DNA of 64,000 bases from Lonicera japonica (Eukaryota > Streptophyta > Magnoliopsida > Dipsacales > Caprifoliaceae). The notes under the pieces were generated by a model. It saw only the letters and a list, made by a program, of their open reading frames with translations, searched no databases and was not told the DNA's origin. The translations under genes and the position numbers were made by a program. The stretch is taken from positions 33,846,099 through 33,910,098 of the forward strand of contig CM038470.1 in NCBI GenBank assembly GCA_021464415.1, given 5' to 3'. Every line of letters begins with the position of its first letter. Position 1 is the first letter of the stretch. Positions 35,157 through 47,899 of the stretch are shown here, in pieces.

Positions 35157-36418
35157 GTAAGTTCCATCTTTATTTTTTGTTTTGTGATTTGAGCCCTAGA
35201 ACTAATAATTACGTGTATTGGTGATGTACAAAATAATTATATATATGCTGAATTAATACCATTGGTTAGAGAGCCCAAAAGTATATATGAATTTGAAACA
35301 CGTAGTATCTGTCTGGGAGTTTGGGATTTTCTTTTTGAGCTCTCTACCAATGTTCATACTATTATAATTTCACAAATTCTTTTATACATACTTTTTAAGA
35401 AGCCGCATGTGCATGTTTGAGATAATTAGCCATCCAAATAAATAATAAGTTCACACAGATAATTAGCCATTCACTTTGATGCACCCGCACTGTAACCCTC
35501 TCATTGTGGCTCAGAGGTTTTATTCAATATTAAGCATTCAGAGATCAATATTCAAGCCTTTTTCTTGTTTTAGCTTTGAGGATTTCTATCTTTCCCTTAA
35601 AGAGAAGGGAAAAAGATAAAGTTCTTGAGAATTTCTGTACTGTCACGGTAGTGATGGTTATCAGGTACTTGAACATATCTTACAGCACAAATGTTTTTCG
35701 GGATCTTACTGTCAATGGAAGGTTTAAAACATGCTTTCAAAATACGGTAACTTACCCTTTATGAATTTGTCAAGTCAGCTGCGGTTAGTATATCAGCAAT
35801 CCTTGATGTAGATTTACAATGTCCAAACCTATGTACTATATATAAGAGAAACAAAACAAGTCAATTTTCCATTTTACGAAACATGCGCGGAAACAACTTA
35901 CGCCTATTATTGAATAACCAACCATGTAGCTCCATTGCTTTTCTATATCTTATATTATTGATGACTGGCCGTTTAAGAATAGAAAGTGAGTTACTTAAAT
36001 TAGTTTACATATTTACATCATCAATTCAACAATTGAACAATTTCGACTACAATCTCTCGAAAACCCAACAGAAAGTGATGCATGTTAAATGTTTTAATGA
36101 TTTTTACTTGAACGTGGTTATGTGCAACAATTGAATAGATGAAGGGGATTTTTACTCCACATCTACGTTATAGCCTTTAGGTAGTTGCCATGAAACTGGC
36201 CTACATTTGTTGGGCTTGGGTTTATTAATTTTTCCCCTCAAACATCAAAGATAACTCAAATAGAAAAACCGATTCTTTGTAGCTGGTTGGATTAAGATCA
36301 GGACATTATCAATTTCTTGTGAATCTGTAACTAGGCAATTTTTCATTATCATGTAACTAGGCAAAGTTGTGCATTTATTTTACTTGGTGAAACTAGCAAA
36401 CTTTCAGCTCTGTTTCAG
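35157..36418 (+). other. F-box gene leader intron, copy 1
   Basis: GT...AG limits as given for the leader exon, about 1.26 kb, AT-rich. Small frames inside it (for example 35576-35764 and 35883-36134) start and stop in intron sequence and show no family features. 35345-35470 has a diverged copy at 27183-27330. Confidence 0.6.
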
Positions 36419-36423
36419 ACAAT

Positions 36424-37698
36424 ATGGTCCTCGAGTGCTTCACATGGATTCCCCATATTTGGGTTCAGTTGGTGGGTGCGTTCATATTTAGCAAGGAGGC
36501 AGCTGTTGGGGCTCTTCCCGATGATGTCATTGTCAACATTCTCAGTAGACTCCCAGCGGATTGCGTTTTAGATTGCAGAAGGGTGTGTAAGAAGTGGCGA
36601 GCATTAACGTCGTCACCTTACTTTGCAGAGTTACATATCAAAAGAGCTACTGCTACTACTGCTCCGTCACTTTTTGTGCAGTGGCTCAGTTGTGATAAAT
36701 CGGTGAAGCAAGGGCAGTTAAACTTCTTTATTTATGATAAAGCCGGTCAAAATGCTAATAACAATAATTATTATGATGATGGGAGGAGGAAAAGCATCAT
36801 CACAAAAGTTCTCCCTAGTTCAGGGAAAGCAATGTACCACCATGGGGCCGTGGTTTTAGGTTCGTGCAATGGGTTACTAATGTTCGAAGCATCTAAACAG
36901 AGAGCTACTACTTTTGTTTTCAATCCTGTTACAAAAGATCTAATAATTCTACCGACCCCATTTAGGCACACTACTCCATGTGGAATTTATTTCCATCCTT
37001 CAACTCGCGAGTATAAGCTGTTGTTATGCACTTTCAAGGAAAGGGATATTCATCAGCTTCAAACTTACTACACGTGCAGCCTAAAGTTGAAGGTTTGGAA
37101 GAAACACCACTGTTCACCCTCGTGCAAGACTAGGAGCAGACAACCTGCGATTCTGCTGAATGGATCTTTACATTGGATGGTCAACCGCAATGAAGAAGTC
37201 AAGGGGGAGGACTTCGATCGTCCTTGCACGGATGCGATCATGTTATTTGACACAGAGACTGAAGATTTCCGTCTTATGCCTCACCCAGGAGACTCGTCGT
37301 GTTATTATCGCCCAGAGGAGCACGAAAACATGTCTCTCTCGTTGGGGACAAGCGATCATTTGTATTTGTGTCACATTTCGTGGGGGGAAGTGATTCATGT
37401 ATGGGTGCTTGAGGACTATGCTGGTTGGGTTTGGGATAGGAGATACAAGGTCAACCTTGATTGGGCTGTGAAGGGTTTCCCTTTCACCACCCGTCGCAAT
37501 GGCATTTACAGTCCCAAAGATTTAAAGGTATTGGGCATACACAACGGTGGACTCATGATGCATTGGAGTTCAAGAGGCCTATTTTCCTATGATCTTGAGA
37601 AGAATATTGTTGGCAAAGTTGAGTTTAAGTTGGAAGGACGTGACATTCCCACTCCGTATGCGTCTCCTTACACCAAAAGCCTCGTCAGGTTGGAGTGA
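36424..37698 (+). CDS. F-box protein with F-box-associated domain, copy 1
   Basis: The 424-residue single-exon coding region has an F-box at residues 29-72 (GALPDDVIVNILSRLPADCV, then CRRVCKKWRALTSSPYFAEL). After it come the hallmarks of the plant F-box-associated interaction domain: GSCNGLL (146-152), FNPVTKD (166-172), LNGSLHW (245-251), LFDTETEDF (274-282). Proteins of this kind bind SKP1 through the F-box and offer substrates to an SCF ubiquitin ligase with the C-terminal domain; the substrate here is unknown. The start is the first ATG after the leader-intron acceptor. It gives 28 residues before the F-box, somewhat longer than usual, so a later start is possible, but none in frame precedes the F-box. 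The copy at 52713 encodes an identical protein; I saw only one silent change (codon 29, GGG/GGA). Confidence 0.93.
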   Translation: MVLECFTWIPHIWVQLVGAFIFSKEAAVGALPDDVIVNILSRLPADCVLDCRRVCKKWRALTSSPYFAELHIKRATATTAPSLFVQWLSCDKSVKQGQLNFFIYDKAGQNANNNNYYDDGRRKSIITKVLPSSGKAMYHHGAVVLGSCNGLLMFEASKQRATTFVFNPVTKDLIILPTPFRHTTPCGIYFHPSTREYKLLLCTFKERDIHQLQTYYTCSLKLKVWKKHHCSPSCKTRSRQPAILLNGSLHWMVNRNEEVKGEDFDRPCTDAIMLFDTETEDFRLMPHPGDSSCYYRPEEHENMSLSLGTSDHLYLCHISWGEVIHVWVLEDYAGWVWDRRYKVNLDWAVKGFPFTTRRNGIYSPKDLKVLGIHNGGLMMHWSSRGLFSYDLEKNIVGKVEFKLEGRDIPTPYASPYTKSLVRLE

Positions 37699-38435
37699 CC
37701 CCTTCTCAAACATGCGTGATTTTGGGTAGTTGAGTTTCACTTGTGAATTTTGTATGGAGGTTTAGAATTTTTTTTTTATCAGTTTAGTGTTAATTTAAGT
37801 TTTTCAAGTCTTTGGGCCACCAATGTTTGAACAAAGGTACATTAATATATGAAGACGAGAGCTATTTATTAGTTTATAAAGTCCCTTTTTTAATCGGAAA
37901 ATGATAATTTGTATCCTAAGAGTACTTGTTAAGCATATTTTAAATAATAAGAATGTTCTTATGTGTAAAAATCCATACTCTATTAAATGTGTATTTAGGC
38001 TTCATAAACTAGGGTATACCAATGCCGACAGCACGATGAAAGGAAAATAAAATTAAAATAATCGGATAAAATATAACTACGTGAGAAATGTGAGAATCGA
38101 ATATGTATATGACTGAATGATAACGGATTAGTTCTCCCAAAAACAAAATGACATCTATCTAAAAATGTAGCCGTCCTCACCCGAGAAAAGTCTTAGTTCT
38201 ACAATTGAACTTAAAATTGCCTTAACCTTTTATAATGTAACGGTGTTATGTATACATATATTATATTCGAGGATGGTCGGACCTGGTACAAAAAAATCCC
38301 GGCCCTTGCGGCTCTGTTCGGATTGATTTAATTGTCTAAAAGTATTAACACAATTAAAAATTAATGAATGATGTTGGATTAATTTATTATTTTATTATAA
38401 AAAATTCTTATTTTATAATATAGATGGATTGCTAA
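37699..38435 (+). other. F-box gene 3' flank, copy 1
   Basis: Presumed 3' untranslated region and spacer. No further gene. The minus-strand 61-codon frame at 37995-38180 is kept in both copies only because the copies are almost identical; it has no features of a protein. Confidence 0.5.
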
Positions 38436-38928
38436 GAGCATCTCCAACCGTTGTGTAAAGTTTTTGTGTAAATTCTATGTATCAAGACACTTTTACACAA
38501 AACTTGAAATGTAAAAAAAAATGCTGCAATGGTGTATTTTTAAACTTTTGTGTAAATTTTGAATGAACCAATAAGATAATTATGCATATTAGATATCATT
38601 TTATGCAATTTTTAATTATTTTTTCTTACATTTTGGTATACATAATATTATAGCAACAATGGATCTTGATTTGTTGGTCTTGATGAGTAAATTCTAGATA
38701 TATAATTTTTATGAAAATATATAATTTATATTAAAAGTTATTACATTTTAAAGTATTATAAAATAATTGAGAAAATAAAAGGCTAATGTGGCGGTGTAAA
38801 CTTGAGGTGTATTTTACACATTCATTTTACACAAAAGCAAAATTTAAAAGACTGTTGGAGCTCAAAATTTTTACAAATTTTGTATATTTTACACAAAACT
38901 TAAATATACACTACTATTAAAGATGGTC
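38436..38928. mobile_element. Tourist/Harbinger-type MITE, copy 1
   Basis: TAA target duplication (38433-38435 and 38929-38931) surrounds inverted ends GAGCATCTCCAACC and, inward from the right, GACCATCTTTAATA. Both continue into GTGTAAA-rich sequence. 493 bp, no coding capacity. Present at the same site in copy 2. Confidence 0.75.
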
Positions 38929-38931
38929 TAA

Positions 38932-39186
38932 TGTCATAACCCTTTGAAATTTAACCACATGTGTTGATTCACAAAGTCAGTTAAAACATAATTATCTGAC
39001 AGTTTTAAAAACATGCAAAAACATAAAACAAAACTATCTAGCACGGAAATGACACGAGAATCGGGCCTTTTTATTTTTACCCCAAAAAATAATTTGTTTT
39101 GCATTTAGCCCAAAACATTTTTAAAATTAGTTTTTGCCCCAAACTTATGGATAATCATCAATTCAAATTTTAGAAAATTAATTAAA

Positions 39187-39253
<67 letters not shown>

Positions 39254-40205
39254 TTGTGTTTTTCTAGAGCTGCCCTTTTGACTTTTATTAATTAAAATGA
39301 ATTTGTCCTACAATTTAGGAATCCTATGATTTGGGAAAGACGTGTAAAATACAATCCATTTGAAAATTCAAAAAATTTTAGAATTTAAAATAAAAATTTA
39401 AGTCTAATAAATTAGAGAAAATATTGTTAAACCTACTATAGACATATTGTACTATTGTTGTATAAATAGTAGATCCAAAAAAAATGTAACAATCATATTT
39501 TGATGTCTTTTAAAAAGTAAGAAGTTAATGTAACATACCATGTAATTAATATGATTATTGTGTAAGTTGTGCACCTTACAATATAGGTCTGGCAAATGAA
39601 TGCACCACGTTTGAATTGATCTTTCAAAAAACATTGTAGATATGTAAAATCCAAAAAATGGGTATCTAATCATCTGCGTAGGCAAAAGTTACTTCATTAC
39701 TAATAACAACAATGACAGCGACCGCTTAATAGAAATAATAAAGTAAGTAGATTCCTCAAGTTTTAATCAATGTTCACAGATATGATATTAAGTTCATTTG
39801 ACACTTGCATGCACAATTGAAATGATAGTAACCGATAATCATAATAAAAATATTTATGAAGGTTAAATTGAAGGAAAAAAAGGGTGGTGGTTAAGTTATT
39901 GAAAGTTACATTGGTGTAGGTGAATCATGTACACAATTTTTTCAATTTATGAATTTATATTTTACAAAAAAAAATTAGGTATATATGTAGACAAATTTTC
40001 CACCCTTGCTTTCTTTTCTATGCCACACTTACTCTAATACCTGAACTGGGCTTTTAGGATATTGATTAAGTATATATCATATCTAACTGCCATAAATTTC
40101 CTTATTTGATTCTGAAAAATGAAGGGGGCCGGGTAAAATCCTTCAACAAATGTAAAGTCAAGGAAACACATATTAAGAATGTATTTCTCCAACATTTTGT
40201 GCAGT
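38932..40205. other. Non-coding spacer with (ATT)n microsatellite, copy 1
   Basis: Uninterrupted (TTA)n runs from about 39189 to 39254. The copy 2 tract (55487-55549) is similar in length but lacks the AATTAAATG preceding it. No gene is supported in the rest. Confidence 0.7.
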
Positions 40206-40209
40206 CACT

Positions 40210-40945
40210 CGTAATAGTATTTGGTATTTTGTAGTGCGACAATAACACCCTATTTTAAATTGATATTTTGAACCTTAAACACCATGAATTAATATTTAAT
40301 TGTCCTCACCAAAAAAAATTGTCTTTTCATTCTTTTTAAGTTATAGTGTTTTTTACATCAAAATCAAGGTAGATGTATCATCACTCTAAATCTATGTTAC
40401 TAGGAAAAATATATCACTATTTATTCTCTTAAAAAAATTATTTTTATCTCCCGTTCGGATTCTTCACCTCTTCATCACTCATTCAGTCCAATTCTCGTCC
40501 AATGGGATCTTAGATGATCATCTCATCCACTTTTAGATTCAAATTTTGTGGAGATGATTTACGCATAAGGATCATCTCCACCAAATTTTATAAAAAAATC
40601 GTCAATTTAATTCTCAAACTAAACCTTATTAAACGAAATTAGACCAAAGGGTAACAAAAAAGAAGAAAGTCCATTTTTTTTACTCTTTTCAATACTTTCT
40701 TTATTCTCTCATTTTCTCACTTCCCAATTTAACTGTATTCTTCATTTCAAAGATCAAATTTTCTTTCTGGTAATTCTCTTCTTATGTAAAATTTGTTGCA
40801 TCCTGCCCATTGCCTTTCCTTGAGCAACGCGCGTGTATGTATATATAGATAGAGAGGTGGCACTTGAGGGAGCACAGAGGCGTGCAAATTAACTGTCTGA
40901 TGCCAATTAATCAAACATGCATATATCATTCATGGGACACTTTAA
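40210..40945 (+). promoter_or_regulatory. Orphan copy of the membrane-protein gene upstream region, copy 1
   Basis: This segment is collinear with 47140-47660, directly upstream of the membrane-protein gene. Shared blocks are ACACCATGAATTAATATTT, AAAATTGTCTTT, CTTTTCAATACTT, TTCTCTCATTTTCTCACTT, CCATTGCCT..CTTG(A/G)AGCAAC and GGGAGCA(C/G)AGAGGC(G/A)TGCAA. No coding sequence related to the gene follows. It is best read as an old duplicate that kept the promoter and lost the gene. Whether it still has promoter activity cannot be told. Confidence 0.6.
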
Positions 40946-42864
40946 GTGTGCAGATTGTTAGATAAAACTTATAAATCTTTGTATAGAATTAATAAAATTA
41001 AAACTTTTTTTCTTTTTCTTTTTTTGTTTTCGCCGTCTTTAATGCCTTTTCTTTCCACTCTAGGAATTTTTTATCTTATAACCACCATACACTTTTTAGA
41101 TTCTTTTATCTTGTACATGATTACATTTATCATCCACTAGCATTTTCCAAATATTTTTCACAGAATCTTGGGGTTTTATCACACTTGCGTAATTTAACTT
41201 GAATATAAGTGTTTAGAATTGTGTATAAGTGTATTTGCTTCGAGTTACTATTCTTGGAGTTTTTTTATGTAAATTGTTGCAATCTCTCTTTCTCTCTTAG
41301 CTCTCTTTTTATTGCATTTTTCTTCACACTTTTTGATTTTCATCTGCTTTTTGGAGTTGTTTATCTACTTGGGTGTATCTGCTTCAGGTCATTATTTCCA
41401 AATATTGATCATAATGTATTTTGCATATGGATGTCTATTTCCTTCGGGTTACATTTCTTTAAGTTTCTTGCGTATATATTTGTATTTTTTATTTTATTTT
41501 TTAATTTCTTTTTATTACCTTTTGCATTCACCTTCAAGATTCCAATTTTTTTTCAATACTATACCTTTTAAATTATTAGATTAATTACATATGCATTTAG
41601 TTCATGTTGCAGTTTTGTGTATGATTTATCGCATTTATTTTTATATCTTTACTGTATTTTCCTTTCCGTTTATGGATTTAGAAAAAATATTTTTTTGAAA
41701 TAATAAAGCTTTGAATCGATGTACAAAAAATCAAATCGATTTTTTTCTTGAATCATCTTTTAAAAAAGATCTAATTAAATTTAGTTTTTAATGGAAAAGA
41801 CAAAAATACTATTGATTACGTCTAACTTGACTTGGACGGAAGTAAGAGACAAAGTGAGGCTTGCTCAATAATTTAAGCGCCAAAATTTGGCATTTTTTTA
41901 GTATCATGGTCAATGTGAGACTGAGTGAATAATTTATGAGTAATTAATTAGGACAGTTTATTTATTTGCTTTTATTGTTTAATATGAAGCGTTAAGCCTT
42001 TTTATTATGATATAGTTAAGATTATCTGTAATGTTATGTCTTTGTAATAAAATATGGGTCATTTCAGCACGTACCCTTAGGGCTTGCGTTAAACGTTTAT
42101 ATATGTAAATTATAAGTATCTAATACGCATTATATTACGCACAAATTCACTTGTAATGTTTTTTTTTCTTTTTTTTTTCATTCATAGTATATGCACTTGT
42201 TATGTGCCTTGAGGGAAGATGTTAACATTTACCAAAAATAATAGGAAAAAAAAAATCCTTTTGTGATGCTACCTTTTTATAAGAGTTTAATTCAAAATAT
42301 GTATAGGTGTCTAAAATTGCGTATAGCTATACTTGCTTCGGAGTTTCTTACATAAACGGTTGCAATCTCTCTCTCTCTCTCTCTCCTTTTCCTGCATATG
42401 CACTTCTTGATTTTCATTTCCTTTTTATGGTGCTTTTTTTGAATTTTTTTTTATCTACATGGGTGTTGCTTTAGGTCACTATTTTCAAATTATTTTAACA
42501 CTACCAAAGTTAGAAAGGTTCATATTCATAGTTTATTTTGTATATGGATGTGTATTCCTTTGGGCTACCAAATTTTTATATTTGTTCATAAATAGTTGTA
42601 ATTTTTTTTTTTTATATATATATTGGTTTTTATTGCCTTTTGCTTTCCCCTTCCAGATTCCATTTTCTTTCAAACTACACCTTTTAAGTTCTTAAATTTA
42701 TTAGAGGTGCATTTAGTTTGGGTCGCCATTTTCATTTATGATTTTTTGCATTTATTTTTCTCTCTTTACTATCTTTTCCTTTCCGGCTATATATTTCGTT
42801 TAGTTTTTATAAGGCACATTTGATCATTTCCTAGCAATAAATAGCAACAAAAGGTTGAATGGAC
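40946..42864. repeat. T-rich spacer with an old internal duplication, copy 1
   Basis: 41200-41690 and 42290-42800 share ordered blocks, such as GTGTATA.G.TATACTTGCTTCG, GTTGCAATCTCTCT, TGATTTTCAT.TGCTTTT, GGTCA(T/C)TATTT.CAAAT and ATATGGATGT. The open frames here (40946-42823) are products of T-rich sequence, overlap each other in different frames and show no protein family. Confidence 0.6.
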
Positions 42865-43155
42865 TATATTAAGGTCTTAACTTTTTTGACGAACTTTATA
42901 GTGATCAATGAACTCTATGATTAATAGATCATCTTCACCAAATTTTGAAAAAAGTTCAAGAGGGAAGTGGATAAATACATATTTTGAATTTCATAATTAA
43001 CCCACTTCCTGGTTGAATTTTTATGAAACCTAGTGGAGATGATATAATAATCATAATAATGGAGACAATCTCTACCATATTTTGTCAAAAAACTCATCCA
43101 TTTGATCCCGAATATGCCCAATCTGTAACTTAAGGTCCTTAAGTTAAGACTTTAC
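42865..43155. mobile_element. Decayed foldback MITE, copy 1
   Basis: Ends AAGGTCTTAACTT and, inward from the right, AGTCTTAACTTAAGGACC. The middle has CATCTTCACCAAATTTTG and TTTTATGAAACCTAGTGGAG-type sequence shared with the foldback at 29784-30166. No coding capacity. Also present in copy 2 at about 59161-59449. Confidence 0.5.
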
Positions 43156-46100
43156 TTGAAATGCACCTTACCTTTAAATAGTATTTGATCAAGTCCTAAA
43201 AATATGCTTTCATTAACGTGCTTCAAATATTCCTAATGACTTATTTTAGTGCTTTAATTGAGACGCCAAGATCTTCATCACGTTTAGTTAGAAGTCTAGA
43301 TATAGATTAATAGTATTTCTTTATTTTATGTATAGAGACATCTACAAAGGGATTTGCTTAAGCAATAACACTTTTATAACAATTAATTGTGTTTTTTTAA
43401 GTGGTAATGTGACGGCATTTTATGTGTAAGGTCAGGGGTTTGAATATTTTGATAGATTTTTTTTTCTTAATATAGAGAAGTATTTTAGTAACTTAATTGA
43501 TACATTGAAAACCCAATTCACGCTTTATTCGTAGTATATAGTGTGTATATATATAAGTGTGTTTATATCTAATTTATTTCTCATTTGATCGCATTCTTAT
43601 CCTCGTGAGTGCTTTTACTTATGTGCATCTATCTATCTATCTAACATTTGATCGCATTCTTATACATTTGATCGCATGAAATACAAAACTTATGATTCAA
43701 AATATAAAACAATAAAAAAATAAATTAATTAGTGAGATAATGGGATAGTGAATGAGTCCATCAGTAGGCCATACCATCAAATCTCTGACACCTACATATA
43801 CATTAATTAATTAAGGGTGTATATGATTATTAACATTTTGCATGAGTAAATTTACACGTCTAATTAATTCGGGCTAGCTACAAACTAAATATAATTTTAA
43901 AGCAATAGAATTATCTGCTGGAGTGTTAATGTAAAACATTCTCATATGCGTTATTCTAGTAGAAATTAAGCTAAGCTTCGATTCTTCTTGGAAGCATTCT
44001 AGGAGTTTAAAAAACTCTTAAATGCATCGGATCTATTCCTGACCAATTAATGTGGAGTATTGCGAGCTTATGATCGTCCAGGAAGGAATTAATCGAGACA
44101 TTCATAAATTATACGTCCTAAATATCCTTAAATTCAAAAGAAAAAAAAACATTGGTAATTAATGAAATGACTCATTTTCTGCCTTGTTTTTATAGTCAGA
44201 GATTTTGCGTGTTGATTTTGATGCTATTGACATCGATCGAGTGTTTGTGTTTTGCTTAGCTGATACCATTTTTGTTGTGTTTGTATTTCTTTTGAAAAAT
44301 AAAATAAAATAAGAGACTTAGGTTATACAATCATGCAAGTCAAGTAATTTTAGGATCCAGAGATGTGTAATACTTAATTGTGTTTCTTCCGTACAAAAAA
44401 CACTGCTCCTCCCCCCCCCCCCCCCCCCCCCTCTCCTCTCTCTTTGCCGCGAGCACATAAATATATGATATTATGATTTATGGAGAGAGGAAATGCCGCT
44501 GCCAACAAGCAGGCCTTTGGGATCTCTTTTTAATGAGAAAGATTTAATGTCTACCTAAATATAGTAATTATAGATGTAGCTCCATCTTTCATATTTTTTT
44601 AGGGCTTCACATTGATCATGAAATTGGTAATACAAAAAGCTTTTGTAGGAGGGTTAGACAGAAACAAAAAGCTTTTGCTGCACTCTTACTTTCATCTACA
44701 CACTTGCGCGCTTTTCAGAATACTAGATAGTAGTCATATATATTATGCAGCACAGGCTCGCTATATATATATATATATCATTCATCATGAAATTGCTTTT
44801 CAAAATACTAGATACATATTTTAGTAAAAATTAATCTTTATACATAAGGTTTTTATTTTAGTAAAAATTAAATACAGGGATAACATGGGGAAATCACTAA
44901 GTATAACGTTAGTACTTATTATGTCAAAGAAAAAAAAAATAATTTGACTATATATAGTGACCAGGCTTAGATCAAATTTTCCACCTTAAATTATATTATC
45001 ATATAAATGTTTATAGTATTCGAGTGCAAGCTAGTTGATGTGTCATAATACTTAAATTAAGATATTTTTTAAACATTGTTTTAAAATGTTTATGATATGA
45101 ATAGAACATTACGCCAAACTTAATTTTCGTTTTTCTCGTATCTATGTGTATCAAAATAAGGAATTATTGTGGGATAAGAAGTGCGGAGGTTTATTATGTA
45201 AAATTAAATTTAGGAAATAGATCCCAAGAAAATTTTGCATGGACAGATATATTTTTTTTTTAAATATAGTCTAGAGGTGAAATATATAGCTCAAATAAAT
45301 TTGATATTTTTTTGGGAGAGCTATATACCCAAAGTAATATTATTTTTTTTGTCACCCATAAGAGAAAGAGGAGTTGGTTGTTTAAGTAGCATCAGATCTC
45401 TCTCTCTCTCTCTCTCTGTCCCCCCTATTTTCGTGTTAGTTTCTTCTTTTCACTCTTTTTTACCAACTTTCTTGTCCTTCTCTTTTGATCTCTTCTGTCT
45501 CTTCTCCGTTTAATACCTGTTGGTGACCTTCCTGCATGCGTTGATTTCAAACTGACACTATCTTCTCATTAATTGCATCAACTCAAAAAAACCAATAATT
45601 ATTAAATACTATATAAAGAGTATCTCACCAAATTATTCCTCTCACCTCCTAACTTCTTAGAAAAGCAAATTTTTTTTTTTAAGTTAGAAAATGCAGTCTG
45701 AAATTTATAAATTGACCAGAATGTAGGGATACTAATTAAATGTGTCGTCAGTAGCCCATATACTCAAATCTATCATACTTGCATTAATTAATTTGTTAAT
45801 GATATTATGACAATTAACGCTTGAAATTAATAATTTAGCATTTCATGGAGTATCTTCATTTCATTACAACTATACACACAAGTGTTATTTAATTTGATTC
45901 GAGTTTTAATTTCATTCTAAAATTTTAAATTGTTACTAAATTTATTCTAAGAAGACTCTCATTCAAGATTATGAGGAGTTGATATATTGAGGAAGCAAAC
46001 GTGTATCTCTTCTCAATCCATGACATGAGATTAAACAAATATATATATATATATATATATTCATATTCATGTGAAGATACACTTACCACTTATGATTAAA

Positions 46101-47140
46101 ATATAATACAATCAAATAAATTAATTAGTGATAAAATTAATGAGATAGTGAATTAGTCCATTAGTAGGCGCCACACAATCAAATCTATGACACCTACACC
46201 TACACATACATTAATTAATTAATTAAGGGTGTATATTATGAATATTAACACTTTAAATGAGTGAATTAACACATCTTAAAGTTACTTCAATGAATTAGGC
46301 TATACACTAAATTAAATAAATATATATATATATATATATATTGTAAAGTGGTACAATTCTCCGTTGTTGTGCCAATTAATATAAAACAACCACATGGGGT
46401 TATTACAGTACGTACAGGTGTTTGATTTTGTCAAAAGTACTCCAACAGTTTAAAAAATGCTTAAATGTACCGGACATCCGGACCGATGTTGGGTTTTTAC
46501 CAGCTACGAAGAAATTATATAGTCAAGATATGCATTAACATTTAAACAAAAAAAAATTAGATTATTAATTAATGAAATGACTCATTATCTGCTTTCTTTT
46601 TAAGGTTTTAAGCGTAAGTTAAACAACAACAACCACTTTAAAAGTTTTTATGCATGTTAAATAAGTATTTTGGATTGAGACCTATATATGTAACACTCGT
46701 TTTCTTCTGTACAAAAAAACTGCTCCCCAGCCAACAAACAGGCCTTTGGGCTCTCATTTTATTTTATTTTAAAAAAAAAATAAATAAATTACCCTCTAGC
46801 TAAGTATAAATATGCCTCTTTCATATTTTTAGGGCCTCACAATAATCATGAAATTGGTAATACAGGAGGCCTCTTACCACGGGATTAGACAGAAATGAAA
46901 CCCACTAATATATTTATATATATATTTGATCTAAATCCACTTATATTTGTTGCTAGCTATTTCATATTCATCTATACTATACGCTTACTTTTGAAAATAT
47001 TATAACGATATTTTTGTCTTCATCAAATTCAACTTAAATTCATCGCACATATATTGATCGAATTAATGTGTCTTACTTTCATCTTGTCAAATTCTGTATA
47101 TATATATTTTTATATAGCATACTTATAATGTGAAACAAAA
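43156..47140. repeat. Spacer with internal duplication and microsatellites, copy 1
   Basis: 43740-44660 and 46130-46880 are diverged duplicates. Shared blocks are GAGATA(A/G)TG..ATAGTGAAT..GTCCAT, CACCTACA..TACATTAATTAATTAA, CAACAA(G/A)CAGGCCTTTGGG and ATCATGAAATTGGTAATACA. There is also (ATCT)n near 43629, a 21-C run (44411-44431), (TC)n near 45400 and several (TA)n. The part from about 44598 to 46668 is missing from copy 2. No gene seen. Confidence 0.7.
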
Positions 47141-47789
47141 AATAAGACCCAATGTTAAAGTTGTTTTTGTAGTCTAACACCATGAATTAATATTTGGTTG
47201 TTTTTATAAAAAATTGTCTTTCCTTTCTTTTTTGAAGTTTCAATGTTTCTTTACTACAAAATCAAAATACAATTAAGTATCTTCATGCAAAATTTATGTT
47301 CCAAAGAAAATAAATAAATTGTGTCACTGTTTTTTCTCTTACACAATATACACATATATATATATATATATTTTCCTTCTTTCTTTTGTTCTTTTCAATA
47401 CTTAAATTCCTAATATATTCTCTCATTTTCTCACTTGCCAATGTGGCTGCATTTTTCCAAGATCAAAATTTCCTTCTTCCCTTTTACGTATTTTTCTTTC
47501 CGATATTCCTCTTTTATGTAAGACCCGTTGCAGGTTGACCCTCCTGTCCATTGCCTCTCTTGGAGCAACATAAACATATATGCAGAAAGAAAGAGGCTAG
47601 GGGTACGTAGGGGAGCAGAGAGGCATGCAAATTAATTAATTTGAAACTGAGTGACATATATTTAATTAATTTCCCTTTTGATTGTACGTGCTTTTACCTG
47701 TGTAAATTAAAAAAAATTGTATATCGATCAAGAGAGAGTGAAAGTTTCTCTTTGGTCTAAAATTACTAACGTAACCTTTGAGTACATGA

Positions 47790-47805
47790 CACTTCTATAA
47801 ATTCA
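47790..47805 (+). promoter_or_regulatory. TATA box of membrane-protein gene, copy 1
   Basis: CTTCTATAAATTC, about 100 bp before the start codon. Identical sequence stands at about 62076-62090 in copy 2. The conserved upstream block (47140-47660) ends about 130 bp earlier. Confidence 0.6.
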
Positions 47806-47899
47806 ACACACCTATACAAATTCTAAGAGTTAAGTGTGAGAGTGCGAAAAAAGAAAGAAAGAAATTCTCCATCACAACTCAGAAATTAGCAAGCCAAAA

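Noticed and set aside
35480..35570. Possible SINE or tRNA-derived sequence (GTGGCTCAGAGG ... ATCAATATTCAAGCC); similar B-box-like motifs at about 5625 and 43430
   Set aside because: Only loose resemblance to pol III boxes; no A-box, poly-A tail or target duplication could be confirmed.
35576..36134. Two small open frames before the F-box gene (also 51865-52423)
   Set aside because: They sit inside the leader intron, have no features of a protein, and are the same in both copies only because the duplication is recent.
37068..37253. Minus-strand and alternative-frame ORFs within both F-box genes
   Set aside because: Shadows of the F-box coding sequence.
40946..42823. Several T-rich frames of 60-120 codons rich in Phe, Leu and Tyr (also 57243-59117)
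   Set aside because: They overlap in different frames, come from low-complexity T-rich DNA, and their apparent membrane nature is a result of composition. The 120-codon frame is conserved between copies only at the DNA level.
45235..45513. 92-codon plus-strand frame
   Set aside because: Driven by a (TC)n and T-rich tract giving Ser/Leu/Phe repeats; deleted in copy 2; no family features.
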